64,000 nt of DNA from Diadema setosum (GCF_964275005.1 NC_092705.1:19248385-19312384), one strand, 5' to 3'; numbered from the stretch's first letter, positions 11,478-23,770 are shown. Numbers and translations are program-made. The notes: generated by a model from the sequence alone, not told the origin.

Positions 11478-13490
11478 TAGCTGATGTTGTCTGCAATGAG
11501 ACATTCTACATCCCGGGTCCCGAGTGTCCTTACCTGCACGCCATATCCCGTTGCGAACCCACCGGTCGCTCCACCACACTCGTCAGTGTTGGATGATAAC
11601 AGACATTAATCACATCCGCCTACCCCCCCCCCCCCCCAATCTGATACTTTAAATAGTGGCAACTGATAGCTCTCATTTTATCCTGTGGAATTTTATGTAA
11701 ATCTAAAAATTTGTTACCAGCAACCATTTTATGTCAAACTGTGATGTTGATGGACAGAGATGTATATTGTTCTTCCCAAATTGGGCATACCCCTTTTCGA
11801 CAGTCAGGAGCATGCCTTTCTCTTATATAGACTGGCTTGACGTTATATGTTACCACCACCCAATCTGAGGATGTCCATTTTTTTTTCACGCTATAATGTG
11901 CATTTTTGAAGTGAATTTTGATTACAATACCGTTGATTACAAATACAAATGCTCTTAATAATTTATGTTTTGATGATTAAACAACTGTATGAGATTTGTG
12001 TTTTTGTTGGTTTTTTGCCATTTGGTACTTGTACCATATATCCCATGATTTTTTTCGCATTCCAACAAGCCATAATACTGTTATATTATAAATGCCTTTA
12101 TTTTTGATATTGATGTGACTTTTATTCATATCATTAAGAATGTGTTCATCACTTTAATCCTGATTTTGTTATGTTCTCAAGGGATACCTCGTCATTCATG
12201 ATTTGATTGTATTAAGTAGCTGTTTGTTATTATAACGTTTGTAACCACAAAGGAGTAGCAGATTTGTGTGTATTTGTCATGGTAACCCTTTTGCTTGCTC
12301 ATGGAAAGTGAGTGATAATTGTTTAGAAAATGCTATGTTTGTACCTTAAAATGTGTTGTTGTTTTTGTTTTTTTTTTTGGTATTAAGGACCTTGATGCGT
12401 AAATGCTATGTATGTGAACAGCGACCACACTATTACTCTGATGTTTGTTTGATTTGGTTGTTTACGTTACATGGACATCAGGGTTTTGATAGTTGATTCT
12501 ATTTTTAGAATGAGAAGTGCACCTGTCCTACTGTCATTTTGTCAAGAAACAGTTATCAATGAGATTGAGTGATTTTTTTTTTTTATACCAGTAAACAGTT
12601 CTTAGTACAGTCAAAAAGTAAGTTTTTATACTTATGTTAGTTAAATGTATCATTTGCATAATACAGGTGCATGTACCTTTTAAGATGTTTATTGTGCTGT
12701 CGGACTACTGGTGTTTTTTTTTTATCATACATGAGGTCTAGTTATGTACATAATGTCTCATTATTAGTTGGTTTAGTTATTTTAACGTTTGCATGCATTG
12801 GCTCATGAGTATTGCTAACCTAAAATGTCCCTTCTCGTTCTTGCAATGTAAGGGATTATTGTTTGGTTATTAGGTTTTTGTGACGGTCTACAGCCACATT
12901 GGTTTAGTTTAGTAAACTCTAGTACAGTCATCGTTATCCTTTATGTTCGATAAATGCATGGTGGGTTTTTTTAGGAGAGACATTAGTTTTTGATACATTT
13001 TGTATACATATCATCAAATGCATCTTTAAAACAAAATTTGTTTTGTTTGTTTTTTTTTTTGCTTATTGTGTTAATTGGGCCATGTGTCAAGTAGTACACG
13101 TGATATGATTTATTATCAATATAGGAAAGAAGATAAGAGAGAAAGAAGCAATCCATTTGCAGTTTAAGAAAAAAAAATATTTAGAAGTAATTTAGTTTGC
13201 ATCTTGAAGTTGATGACTATGTGTCACATTGGATTTTGCTCAGTTCAAATGATAATTATGGTTATATTGAAGAGTTGTGTTTGCATAGCTACCAGTTGTT
13301 GTGTCATGCTAAGATTGGATAATTGGAATGATTATGTTGTGTTGATGTACCGAGGCATAAAACCTGATAGTAACCGAGTTTATACATTGATCCTACATAA
13401 ACCGTATGTTGTATAGTCATGCATAAAGTTTCATATACAATGTACATTTTTGTGATATTCATGTTAAAAGAAAACAAGAAAAATGAGTCA
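11478..13490 (+). other. LTR-element 3' interior, non-coding
   Basis: After a short GC-rich piece and a poly-C run (about 11624-11638) this is T-rich DNA with many short poly-T tracts and no open frame with a domain. It ends with the purine tract before the 3' LTR. It looks like a long untranslated 3' region. Confidence 0.5.
13465..13486 (+). other. candidate polypurine tract
   Basis: AAAAGAAAACAAGAAAAATG lies a few bases upstream of the 3' LTR, the usual place for plus-strand priming. Confidence 0.5.
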
Positions 13491-13667
13491 CGCCATTATA
13501 TGTTACAATGTATAATGTGATTTGATACCACTAAATGTGAAGTGATGTAGCGCCATCTGGCGTCACCCTCTTAGCCACGGTAAATAAACTCAATCACAAA
13601 TCATACCTCAAAGTCGTACGGTTATTCCTTTATTTCTCTAATTCTTGGTGTTAACTAACCCTTGGCG
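13491..13667 (+). repeat. 3' LTR
   Basis: Identical to 5222-5398 over 177 bp. Followed by TAG, which also precedes the 5' LTR. Confidence 0.85.
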
Positions 13668-13934
13668 TAGTGCATAGCATTGTTTGCCGGGTTTAACACT
13701 CAGTTATCAAATCTTTCGAATTTACTATCAATTGCGTGTTTCTGCCTGTTTCGTCGCATTTTTCAGTTAAAGAAGTATTTATTTTACTACATTCCTTCGT
13801 GTGTCCTATATAAATTTATATTCTTTGCACATTGAGCAATTGCTGCTGAAAATATCGGAGGGACAGCGCATTGCTGCTGGCAAGGTATGTTGTATTTTGG
13901 GAATGATGCATACTTAAACAGAAGTGCTGCCTTA

Positions 13935-14381
13935 GGCTGCTTTCACATAGAAGTATTCGGTATTCGCTATTCGCTATTCGCTATTCGCTATTCGCTATTC
14001 GAGCACCGAATACACCATCACCCGCACCGTCAACTCACCATCCCATGTAGTGAGGATTTCTTCCTCCTACATCGCAGCAAATCTTATTAACAATTTCTAA
14101 ACTGCATCAGAATGTCGGTCTACATGCTTATATTTGCTAACGGGCAAATCCAGACCAAAAGTGTCATTATTTCATAAACGAGAGACGGTATACGCTGCAA
14201 GAAAATCGAACAAGCTCGATTCCCACTTTGCTATACTTTTCGCAGGTATTCGGTACTTTCGAATAGTGCCCTCTTATGTGAACCGGTGTGAGGAAATCCT
14301 ATCGTTCGATTCAAGCTATTCGCGTGCCCTCGAAAAACGAGCCCGAATACCCGAATAGTATACTTCTATGTGAAAGCAGCC
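13935..14381. mobile_element. TTA-flanked MITE, Harbinger-like target
   Basis: Inverted ends GGCTGCTTTCACATAGAAGT and the complementary ACTTCTATGTGAAAGCAGCC lie between TTA triplets (13932-13934, 14382-14384). A three-base TTA/TWA duplication is typical of PIF/Harbinger elements. The paralogous segment B at about 23280 lacks the insert. Near the left end TTCGCTA is repeated in tandem (about 13965-14000). Its short frames are not credible genes. Confidence 0.8.
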
Positions 14382-14554
14382 TTAGGTCAAAGCAATTTAT
14401 CAACACCTGCGGTAGAGTGCATAACATCTCGGCGGCATGGGGCATGGGCAAAAGAAAAGATTCTCGTTTCTTCTCCTTCTCTGACACCCCCATGCTACTG
14501 TCATAATGACGGGTAATTCCGGCACGTTAAGTAATGCGTAATTTCCCAGGTCGA

Positions 14555-16640
14555 AATTCCCATAGAAACCAGTAGAAACCAGTAGAGACCTTCTACTGGT
14601 TTCTACTGGTTTCCGGATTTGAGTGGTTTCTATGGGAATTTCCAGAGGGTTCCAGTAGGATTCCCATAGAGACCATTAGATTCAACTGGTCAAAAGACCA
14701 GAACAAACCAATAAAAACCAGTAGAGTCTACTGGTTTTCAAATGGAGTGTTAAATTCAAAGTTAGACCAGTAGAATCCAGAAGAAATCAGTACTGTTTAA
14801 TGGTTTCAAGTGGAGAGGGAAACCTGTAGAGAACAGTACAAACCAGAAGAGTCGACTGGTTTCAAAACTGGGTTGAAAAAAGACAAGTCAGACCAGTACA
14901 AACCAATACAAACCAGCATTTTTTTTTTATACATGTTAAGACATTACTTGTCACCCAGTAAAAACCAACAGGTACCCGTGCAGCCTACTGGTTTGAAGAT
15001 GGCTTTAAAAGAAGGGAAAACCAGTATGAACCAGTACAAACCAGTCACTTTTCTGCATGTATAAACAAGAATTAAATCAAACCAGTAGAAACCAACAGGT
15101 ACCAGTAGTAATGGCTGGAAGAGGGTCATACAATTGTGATGAAGTAATACCAGCATAAACCAATAGAAACCAGAATATTCTACTGGCTTAAAATGGGGGT
15201 GTCGAAATATCAAGTCAAACCAGTGGTAACCAGTACAAACCAGTCAATCTCCTATACATGTAGAAACAAATAAGTCAAACCAGTAGAAACCAACAGGTAC
15301 CTGTAGAAGTCTACTGGTTTGAAGAGGGTTGTAGAAGTGTGAAGTTATACCAGTAGAAACCGACAGAAACCAGTAGAATCCACTGGCTTTAAAGTAGGGT
15401 GTCAAAATATTAAGTCAAACCAGTGGTAACCAGTACAAACCAGTCAATCTCCCCTACATGGAAAAACAAATAAGTCAAACCAGTAGAAACCAACAGGTAC
15501 CTGTAGATAGTCTACTGGTTTGAAGAGGGTTGTAGAAGTGTGAAGTTATACCAGTAGAAACCGACGGAAACCAGTAGTTTCCACTGGCTTGAAATGGGGT
15601 GTCAAAATATTAAGTCAAACCAGTGGTAACCAGTACAAACCAGTCAATCTCCTATCACATGTAAAACAAATAAGTCAAACCAGTAGAAACCAACAGGTAC
15701 CTGTAGATAGTCTACTGGTTTGAAGAGGGTTGTAGAAGTGTGAAGTTATACCAGTAGAAACCGACAGAAACCAGTAGATTCCACTGGCTTGAAATGGGGT
15801 GTCAAAATATTAAGTCAAACCAGTGGTAACCAGTACAAACCAGTCAATCTCCTACACATGGAAAAACAAATAAGTCAAACCAGTAGAAACCAACAGGTAC
15901 CTGTAGATAGTCTACTGGTTTGAAGAGGGTTGTAGAAGTGTGAAGTTATACCAGTAGAAACCGACAGAAACCAGTAGTTTCCACTGGCTTGAAATGGGGT
16001 GTCAAAATATTAAGTCAAACCAGTGGTAACCAGTACAAACCAGTCAATCTCCTATACATGGAAAAACGAATAAGTCAAACCAGTAGAAACCAACAGGTAC
16101 CTGTAGATAATCTACTGGTTTAAAGAGGATTAGTAGAAGTGTGAAGTTACGTATACCAGTAGAAACTGACAGAAACCAGTAGATTCCACTAGCTTAAAAT
16201 GGGGTGTCGAAATATCATGTCCAACCAGTGGTAACCAGTACAAACCAGTCATCTCCTATACATGGAAAAACAAACAAGTCAAACCAGTAGAAATCAACAG
16301 GTACCTGTAGATAGTCTACTGGTTTGAAGAGAGTTGTAGAAGTGTGGAGTTATACCAGTAGAAACCGACAGAAACCAGTAGATTCCACTGGCTTGATCGA
16401 AATGGGATGTAAAAATATCAAGTCAAACCAGCGGAAACCAACGAGTACCTGTGGAGTCTACTGGTTTGAAGAGGGTTGTAAAATTGTGAAGTAATACCAG
16501 TAGAAACCGACAGAAATCAGTAGATTCTACAGGTTTAAAATGGGGTGTCAAAATACTTCTAACAAGTCAAACCAGTAGAAACTAACCGAGTGCCTGCAGA
16601 AACCAATAGAAACCGGTAGATTCTACTGGAAGTTGTCAAA
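14555..16640. repeat. left arm: CCAGTAGAAA minisatellite with ~202-bp higher-order unit
   Basis: A 10-11-bp core (CCAGTAGAAA, with AACCAGTACAAACC variants) recurs throughout. From about 15270 to 16400 it is organised in about 202-bp units, recognised by CAACAGGTACCTGTAGA at about 15290, 15492, 15690, 15892, 16094 and 16296. Units also share GAAGAGGGTTGTAGAAGTGT and CAAACCAGTCAATCTCC. Outside that block the copies are more diverged. Confidence 0.85.
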
Positions 16641-16799
16641 CAACAGAACGGCGTTACAATGAACAACTTTTACGAAAAATTTTGTTAATTTTGTTATCAT
16701 GGGGATATTAACAATTGCAAAAAAAAAATAAAAATACAAGTCATATATTTTGAAATAAAATTATACTTATGTAATTGTTATAACCTAATTGTCTTTAAA

Positions 16800-17100
16800 C
16801 TCGTTATGCTCATCAATAAATCCCTGGGTCTCAAACGGCAACATGACGTACTACCGCGCAGCTAGCCGTTATGCAAACGAGCTACTTTTGGCGGGCAGCG
16901 CAATCCGCCGTCATAGTCCGCTCCCCAGGCCTGCGCTGGCTGGCTGGCCGGCCGGCCGGCCGCCACCGCATTCATACTTGAGCTGTACGTCGTACTGCGC
17001 TGTCGCAATCCGTTGAACTCTGTCATCCAGCAGCCAATTATACCGAGAAAACTCCACTTACGATTGCATTTGTGTTTCGGAATGAGAATCTTCAATGAGC
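16800..17100. promoter_or_regulatory. CpG-rich patch in foldback core
   Basis: A GC- and CpG-rich patch (GGCTGGCCGGCCGGCCGGCC near 16941) stands out from AT-rich surroundings and lies upstream of the exon-like ORF at 18410. It could be a captured promoter. No TATA box or start site can be fixed by eye. Confidence 0.3.
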
Positions 17101-18409
17101 TCAGGAATCTAAGGTTTAGTTAGCGGTAAACATTGACGTTTTATTTCATTTGAGAGTGACTTTGATGTCGAGTTTGCTTCCAGGCCGTATTCAACCATAG
17201 CTGATCATACTAGATGACTATCGGAATCGAAGCCGTACGTTTGAACGCTACGTTTTTTTCGGTGTACTAGTACGCCCTACGGTATGTTTCAGAAATGTCG
17301 TACACCATACTGCATGTATGTTCAAACGATTTGAAATGTGTGAGCTAGTGACATCGTGAAAATTGACGAAATAATCCACTGTGAATCCAAACTGTATCTT
17401 GTACTACCGTTGTGGTGGTGGTACGTGTCGGAGACTGACAATGCCCGATAATGGACTGTGAGACACTGGAACAGCTGCAGCCACCAGTACGCAGTAGGTT
17501 CACTGATACAATTGTATGCATAGCCATGCTGTACTCGTCTGCAGTGCAAGTGTATGAAGAACCCGACTGAGACAAACCGAGCACCGGTGTTGGCCAGTTA
17601 GTGAGTATTATGCCTTAGACCTCTTTTTAGCCTAGATTTAAAGTATTATTAACGCTAACTACAAAGTTGGATTTAAGTTAGCTCTTTATCACTCAATATC
17701 AGTTTGTGTGCCATGATGGAAACATTCTGTTTGCCACATTAGACACCAACAAAATAGTGATGATTTGAGAATACATGTATTTTCAGTTTTTCTCATCTAC
17801 ATGTATTTAACTTGTAGATTTATGTTGAATCGTATTTTGGACATGCAGTGAGCAAAGTTGTAGAAAAAATGCCAAGCTTTGCTTTCATGTGTGTGTGTAA
17901 ATTGTATGACAAATCTGTGACCATTTAAGTGTACAAAAAGCCAGTATATAACAACAGTTCGTAGGGAACACCGCTTGCTAGTCAATCACCAAGTAAAATA
18001 CAGGCTATACCGGTTACCCGGTACATTGTAAGTGAGAGAAATGGAATTGCCAGAAACACTGTCTACCCTGTGCTAGTGATTTATCGATTGGTGGGGGCGG
18101 GTTTGTGCATTGAGCAGAATATGTGAAGTTAACTATAACATGCCCTTGACAGAGTCAGGCGTAGAAACGTAACATATGTTGTACATACATGTATGTATAA
18201 AGAGTTCAAACTGAAACACTAGTTGACCATAATGATATGATTGTTGAATGTTGATCTCCAATGAAGAAGAAAAATGTGCTGATTTTTTAAACAAATGTTC
18301 TCAATTTGGCAAGATTTACGTACAACGTGTAGTACAATATATAACTTTAACATCAAACATTGAAAATTGATTACTCAAAGTTCTCTTTCTATTTGTTTTA
18401 TCTTTAAGT

Positions 18410-18692
18410 ATTGGGAGACGAAGACTAGAAGAAGCCAGCTAAGGTCGACTTGCGGAGCTCCGTTATGCCACGTACCTGGTATTTTGACTGCCACGAGTGG
18501 GCCCTACATCTTCCCTTGCCTTCTTCAGAGAATGATGACCTCACTGAGAGTTTGGGCCTTCAGCATTTTGAAATCGTCATACAAGCACCAGATGGGCCCA
18601 ACCAGGGAGGCCTGGCCAAATATTTGAAGGGTTTGTTTGCAAAAACCGATAAGTCCATTTTTGATGATTTTGAAGTACGATCTCTGTCATAA
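18410..18692 (+). CDS. exon-like ORF in foldback core, unknown protein
   Basis: Not recognised. A pyrimidine-rich stretch ending TCTTTAAG just before 18410 looks like a splice acceptor, and a GTGAGT at about 17602 could be the donor of an upstream non-coding exon. The frame from ATG 18450 to TAA 18690-18692 encodes 80 aa. The second ATG (MPRTWYFDCHEWALHLPLP) is also possible. The composition is that of a globular protein, with balanced charges and no low complexity, unlike neighbouring random frames. The C-terminal codons (GLFAKTDKSIF) have an inverted copy downstream at 18835-18876. It may be a host exon captured by the element, or a transposon protein fragment. Confidence 0.35.
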
Positions 18693-18876
18693 AGTACAAA
18701 ATAATACCTTTTAAATGATATATTGATCACTACATATACAGGTATATTTTTGAAGTTATGGTCAAAAGAAGCGAAAAAATCTTATTATTCTCTTTATTTT
18801 TCTTGACCTTTAATCGCAAATATCTCCATTTGGCAAATATGGACTTATCGGTTTTTGCAAACAAACTCTTCATTTG
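18622..18876. repeat. inverted repeat over ORF end
   Basis: GTTTGTTTGCAAAAACCGAT plus AAGTCCATTT (18631-18660) is repeated in inverse orientation at 18837-18866, and similarity extends on both sides. The arms are about 35-40 bp with a loop of about 175 bp. A transcript would fold here into a stem containing the end of the ORF. Confidence 0.8.
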
Positions 18877-21224
18877 CTCTTACAAAAAGTGTATGTTGTC
18901 AGCTTGTCATTTCAGGAAAATTTCAAGATATTTTCACACTAGTGAAAGAATTATGTGAGCGAAAGAAATGTAAAACTGAGAGAACCATCATATTCAGCCA
19001 GACTCATCATCATCAGTGCAGAGATTTGTTAGCGACAATGTACTTTAAAGATTGACTGGAGGAAAAGGAGTGTCACTATGTCCTGTGTTATTCCATCACT
19101 GGTGACAGCTTAAATGAGGAAATACTTGAACAGTACCGTAATGTATAATGTACAAGTTTAGTACATACATGTATGTCAGAACCAGATGACTAGGCTTGGG
19201 TGATCTTCTGTGCTACAGTGTATCTTTACATTCATGATGGGTACAAGTATAAACTGCAAGAAAGTCAGCATATACTTAGTTCATGTACAGTATTTTATCA
19301 TTTTGCACAAGAGAGTTGCTGTGCTGGTAGAGGAGGGGAAGATTCCTGTGCTGTACTGATGGCAAAGGATTAGGTGAGGACTAACTTGGGCAATAACACA
19401 GTATAGCTGTACTTGCTTTCGGATAAAAAGACTAACGGGTGTGAGCCTGAAGTGCAAAACCTTCCGCGTCCATGCTGTGTTGTTTGTGCTCAAAGTTGTG
19501 TAATTGAATCATGCAACGGTGTACATTGTATTTTTCTTTTTTATTTTAAATGGTCAAATGGGTAATGTTCAGTTTGATGCATTTTCTTTCTTTTTTTTTA
19601 ATTAAATTAGTGTAACCTTGCAACTTACAGACCTGCCAGTTTGCAAATGATAATGGATGATTATATCAGGTCCCAGGTGAAGACTCTTGACTTATTGTGA
19701 AAAATCTATGACTACTATTAGACATTAAACCTCACAGATTGTGCATACCACTTTCCAGCTGACAGAACAAGGACCTATTATAGAAAGAAACTAGCCCAAC
19801 CAAATGCTGTGTGCAACAAAGGGACAGGGCTGTGTATAATTACAATATAGTAAGAAAGGTGATATACACTCAAACAAGGTAATTACAGGTGAATCGTGGT
19901 ATTTAGGTCCTTGACATAATGAGGCTCTCTTATGTTTTTAAAAGGCTGTTAACTAACATAAAATGAGCTGCCAAGCATGCGTGAGCATGTTGGTAATTGA
20001 AATCTATTCTGTAAACTTACATTCAGATGTGACTATGAATTTGTTTATTTGTTTATTTTCCTCTTCTTTTTTTTTTACTCATTGCCTCTTAACTAAAATA
20101 TCCAATCCCATTTTGGTGCCGCTTTTTTAACACTATCTATGATCGATGCTGTTAGTGTTATCTGTGTATGTACAGTAGATGTATGTACCTGGATGATGCC
20201 AGCAAGACAACATGGTTTATTTTACATTCATAATTATGAATATCTATTCTTTGCTAACCACCAATGCTGTATTTCATTTTGTCAAGTGAAGTTTTGTTTG
20301 TCATGCCATCAGTTTAATATCTTTATTATTAAGTTTGTTTGTGTACGTATGAGTTTTGCATCCTTTCAGATGAACATTTTCTATGATTAGGGTAATCATC
20401 TTTATGTTATCGCTTTAACAAACAAATGGGGGCATCTGGAAAGTGCTCAATGACAGGAATGTAAACCTTGTATTTTTGATGTAATACAAATTTACATGTT
20501 TTTGTTTTTTTTTTCAAATACCTGTCGAGGCCTTATTTGTCTTTCAAAAACAAAAATTCCTGTCACATATTCAGTTGAACGAATTTGTTAACTGAAATAA
20601 AAATTCTTTGGCTTGGCAAAACAACATGGTGAAAAAAAAGTAATCTGAATAATGAATACTTTGAAATGTAATGTACTCATGTAATATGATTATCATCCAT
20701 TGACCTGTAATAAAATTTCCTCAACTTAAGACTGTATTTACTCCAGACTTACAGTGTGTGATAGAAGTCTCATGTTTTGATCAATGTATGCATACAAATG
20801 CAGTGTGAATTTGTGTGGCATGTGTTGTGTACATGTATGCATTCTTAATTTTGAACATTCAGGTATGTCTCATTCAGTCGAAAATTGGTTAGTATGTACA
20901 TAAGTTGATGTCTGGTGGCACCATTACAAATAGGTTTTTTGTTTGTTTGTTTTTGCTGATTTGAAGAAGAATTTGTACTACTAGTGCACATCCATTATAT
21001 TGGACATGGTTCTATGGAAACTTTTTTGCAATGTATCAAAAAAGTAAAAAATCATGTCCTTAAATTATCTGTATTTACAACTGTACTACATTTACAATGT
21101 TCTTTCTTGCATTGTTGAGCTGTAACAACATTTTAATGTAACAAAAAGAAAACTGTCGGTCCTGAAGATGTCGTTATAATGGGAGTCACTTGAAGTGCAA
21201 GTTCTTCTTCCAAATGCATTGGTA

Positions 21225-22400
21225 CATGCTGTTACTGGTTCAGTAGGAATTTCTTCTGGTTTCTACTGGGGCCAGTACAACATCTACTGGTATTCTGTTG
21301 GTTTCTTCTGGTTTCAGTAAGGCCTCTACTGGTATTCTTCTGGTTCCAGTAGAAATTGCTACTGGTTTCTACTGGTTCCAGTAAGAAATCCTGCTGGTTT
21401 CTACTGGTTCCAGTAAGAAATCCTGCTGGTTTCTACTGGTTCTAGTAAGAAATCCTGCTGGTTTCTACTGGTTCCAGAAGAAATCCTGCTGGTTTCTACT
21501 GGTTCCAGTAAGAAATCCTGCTGGTTTCTACTGGTTCCAGTAGGAAATCATGCTGGTTTCTACTGGTTACAGTAAGAAATTCAGCTGGTTTCTACTGGTT
21601 CCAGAAAGAAATCCTGCTGGTTTCTACTGGTTCCAGTAAGAAATCCTGCTGGTTTCTACTGGTTCCAGTAAGAAATCCTGCTGGTTTCTACTGGTTCCAG
21701 AAGAAATCCTGCTGGTTTCTACTGGTTCCAGTAAGAAATCCTGCTGGTTTCTACTGGTTCCAGTAGGAAATCATGCTGGTTTCTACTGGTTACAGTAAGA
21801 AATTCAGCTGGTTTCTACTGGTTCCAGAAAGAAATCCTGCTGGTTTCTACTGGTTCCAGTAAGAAATCCTGCTGGTTTCTACTGGTTCCAGTAAGAAATC
21901 CTGCTGGTTTCTACTGGTTTTGTTAAGATTTCTACTGGTTTTGTTGAGATTTCTACTGGTTCCAGTAAAAAAATCCTGCTGGTTTCTACTGGTTTTCTAC
22001 TGGTTTTGTTAAGATTTCTACTGGTTTTGTTGAGATTTCTACTGGTTTTGTTGAGATTTCTACTGGTTCCAGTAAAAAAATCCTGCTGGTTTCTACTGGT
22101 TTTCTACTGGTTTTGTTAAGATTTCTGCTGGTTTTGTTGAAATTTCTACTGGTTTCATTGAGAGTTTTCATTGGTCTTCACTGGATTCTACTGGTTTAAA
22201 TCAAGCATTTCTACTGGTTTCTACTGGTTCCAATAAGAATTCTTACTGGTCTGCTACTGGTTCCAGTACAAATTTCCTACTGGTTTTCTACTGGTTTTAT
22301 TTCACTTTCCATATTGAAACCAGTAGAAAATCGGTCTCCACTGAACCCGTACAAACCAGTAGAATTCTACTGGTTTTAGCTCTACTGGTTTCTATGGGAA
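21225..22400. repeat. right arm: TTTCTACTGG minisatellite
   Basis: Units of about 32-33 bp (CTGGTTTCTACTGGTTCCAG plus TAAGAAATCCTG) occupy about 21340-21910. A longer block of about 234 bp is repeated (compare 21471-21680 with 21705-21915). TTTTGTTAAGATTTCTACTGG variants follow to about 22190. The core is the reverse complement of the left-arm core. Confidence 0.85.
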
Positions 22401-22412
22401 TTTCGACCTGGG

Positions 22413-23345
22413 TTGCCAAAGCGGGTAACGTTTCTTTATTCAAATGAAGCCTTTCGACCGTCGAATATCATGCAAATAATGCATGTAAAGCTCGGGGCTG
22501 TTGCCATGCTGTACAGGGATTCGCAGAGATACGCCAGAGCTGACTTTTATTTTGAACATGTCAAAAACAAAAAACAAAAAAACACCTGCTCCAGCGTATC
22601 TCTGCGAAACTAGCTATATTGGAAACAAAGAACGTCAAACTTGGTGATTGTGATGAACCATTCTTAAGCATTAGCAACGGATTCGCACGCATCTCCATTT
22701 TTTTAATTCGTTTGGGCATTCGTTGTCTCGATATGCCTTTAGAGAAGGAGCGAAATCTCTTCGCACTTTGTGCAATTTTTTCATAGATTCATCGCATGAC
22801 AATTCTTGAATGCTTACAGACATTCCACTGTCTTTGACTGTGCTCTAAGCCGCTCTATTACAGAGTTTGAATATATCATGGAGACCTCCGTTCAGAAGAA
22901 ATTTGGAAATCCTGTGTGGGACTTGGGGGTAATATGGCAGGGAATAAATCCCTTCAGTTTTTCTTCATAAAAAATCGATCCACTACCTTGCGCACATAAT
23001 GGCTTCGTTTGGGAAGTTTAGAACTTGAATGTGAAATCTTTCTGATGATGAAATGTAATTGGCTAAAGCAGGGCCCTACTTATGTGTATACTTAAGTATC
23101 ATGTTACAGTTAACGATCCGAAGTATGCCTACATTTTTTTTTAACTGATTTTTGTTCACGTGTCCTGTTCTCTATACACATTGCTGCCGAAAGTAGGTAC
23201 TATTGGAAGGGGCATCGAACTGCTGCTCGTTCGGTTTGCTGTGATTGAGGAACTATGCATATTTAAACAGGAACTCTGTGTTTCGTCAAAGCAACTCATC
23301 AACACCTGCGATAGATCTCATTAATTCTTCCCTGCATGGAGCGAC
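22413..23345. repeat. duplicated segment B, copy 2
   Basis: Aligns with 4860-5221 plus 13668-13934 plus 14382-14450 and lacks the LTR element and the TTA-flanked MITE. A small inverted repeat (TTCGCAGAGATACGCC and GGCGTATCTCTGCGAA with one mismatch) lies at about 22518-22607. No gene seen. Confidence 0.55.
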
Positions 23346-23356
23346 ATTCGTCACTA

Positions 23357-23770
23357 GGCGTTTTCACATCAGCCCGATAAAAATCCAAGCTCGAGATATT
23401 TTTCGCGATTGCGAATTAGCGCGCTATTTCATTTCTTATTCACATCAGCCCGAAGAGAATTAGCCCGAAGTTTTGTCGAGCTAATTCGACAGCTGAGTAT
23501 GTGCAAACAGCATCAGTAATGTGTGTGCCCTCTCAAAAATTCCTCATGATTCCTCGAGTCGTTTTCACATTATCAAATAGCGCGCTGCTATCCCGCTATT
23601 CCAGAAATTTCCCGAGTTGGACTCGAGAAATTTTCTCGAGCAGAGCGATACAATTAGCGCGCTAATTTGTGTTCGCATTATCAAAGAGCGCGCTATTTCG
23701 TGATCGGGTTAATTTCCCAAGTCAGAAAATAGCGCTCTATTTTGAAACATCGGGCTGATGTGAAAACGCC
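23357..23770. mobile_element. GGCGTTTTCACATCAGCCCG MITE, copy 1
   Basis: Inverted ends GGCGTTTTCACATCAGCCCG and its complement lie between TA dinucleotides. The interior is a string of small palindromes (AATAGCGCGCTATT, AGAAATTTTCTCGAG, ATTAGCGCGCTAAT). The related sequence at about 1878 lacks it. Family members also lie at 37253-38037. Confidence 0.8.

Larger units (their letters stand above)
5222..13667 (+). mobile_element. non-autonomous LTR retrotransposon, identical LTRs
   Basis: Two 177-bp direct repeats (5222-5398 and 13491-13667) are identical by eye. A TGG-initiated stretch (TGGTGGCAGC, 5399) directly follows the left copy, as a primer-binding site would. A purine-rich tract (AAAAGAAAACAAGAAAAATG) ends just before the right copy. 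TAG flanks both ends (5219-5221, 13668-13670). LTR ends are CGCCA...TGGCG rather than the usual TG...CA, and a 3-bp duplication is shorter than typical, so the boundaries could shift by a few bases. The only coding potential is a retropepsin-like ORF at 5570-7411. Reverse transcriptase, RNase H and integrase are absent. It resembles a large non-autonomous derivative mobilised in trans. Identical LTRs imply recent insertion. Confidence 0.8.
14545..22412. mobile_element. 7.9-kb foldback-like element with minisatellite arms
   Basis: The left end CCCAGGTCGAAATTCCCATA leads into CCAGTAGAAA repeats. The right end is the exact complement (TATGGGAATTTCGACCTGGG) preceded by TTTCTACTGG repeats. The left arm runs to about 16640 and the right arm starts about 21225, so arms of about 2.1 and 1.2 kb can pair imperfectly. 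The core of 4.6 kb is not repetitive, has a CpG-rich patch and an exon-like ORF. The layout (inverted ends made of tandem repeats around a unique core) is that of foldback transposons. Flanks are TTT on the left and TT on the right, so any target duplication is very short. No transposase was recognised. Confidence 0.7.

Noticed and set aside
13204..13416. 70-aa ORF before the 3' LTR
   Set aside because: Located in the T-rich 3' interior of the LTR element with no retroelement motif; consistent with chance.
14555..16640. Regular repeats with spacers resembling a CRISPR array
   Set aside because: The unit is a 10-bp word within 200-bp higher-order repeats, the intervening sequence is itself repeated, and the DNA is clearly animal. 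No cas genes are present.
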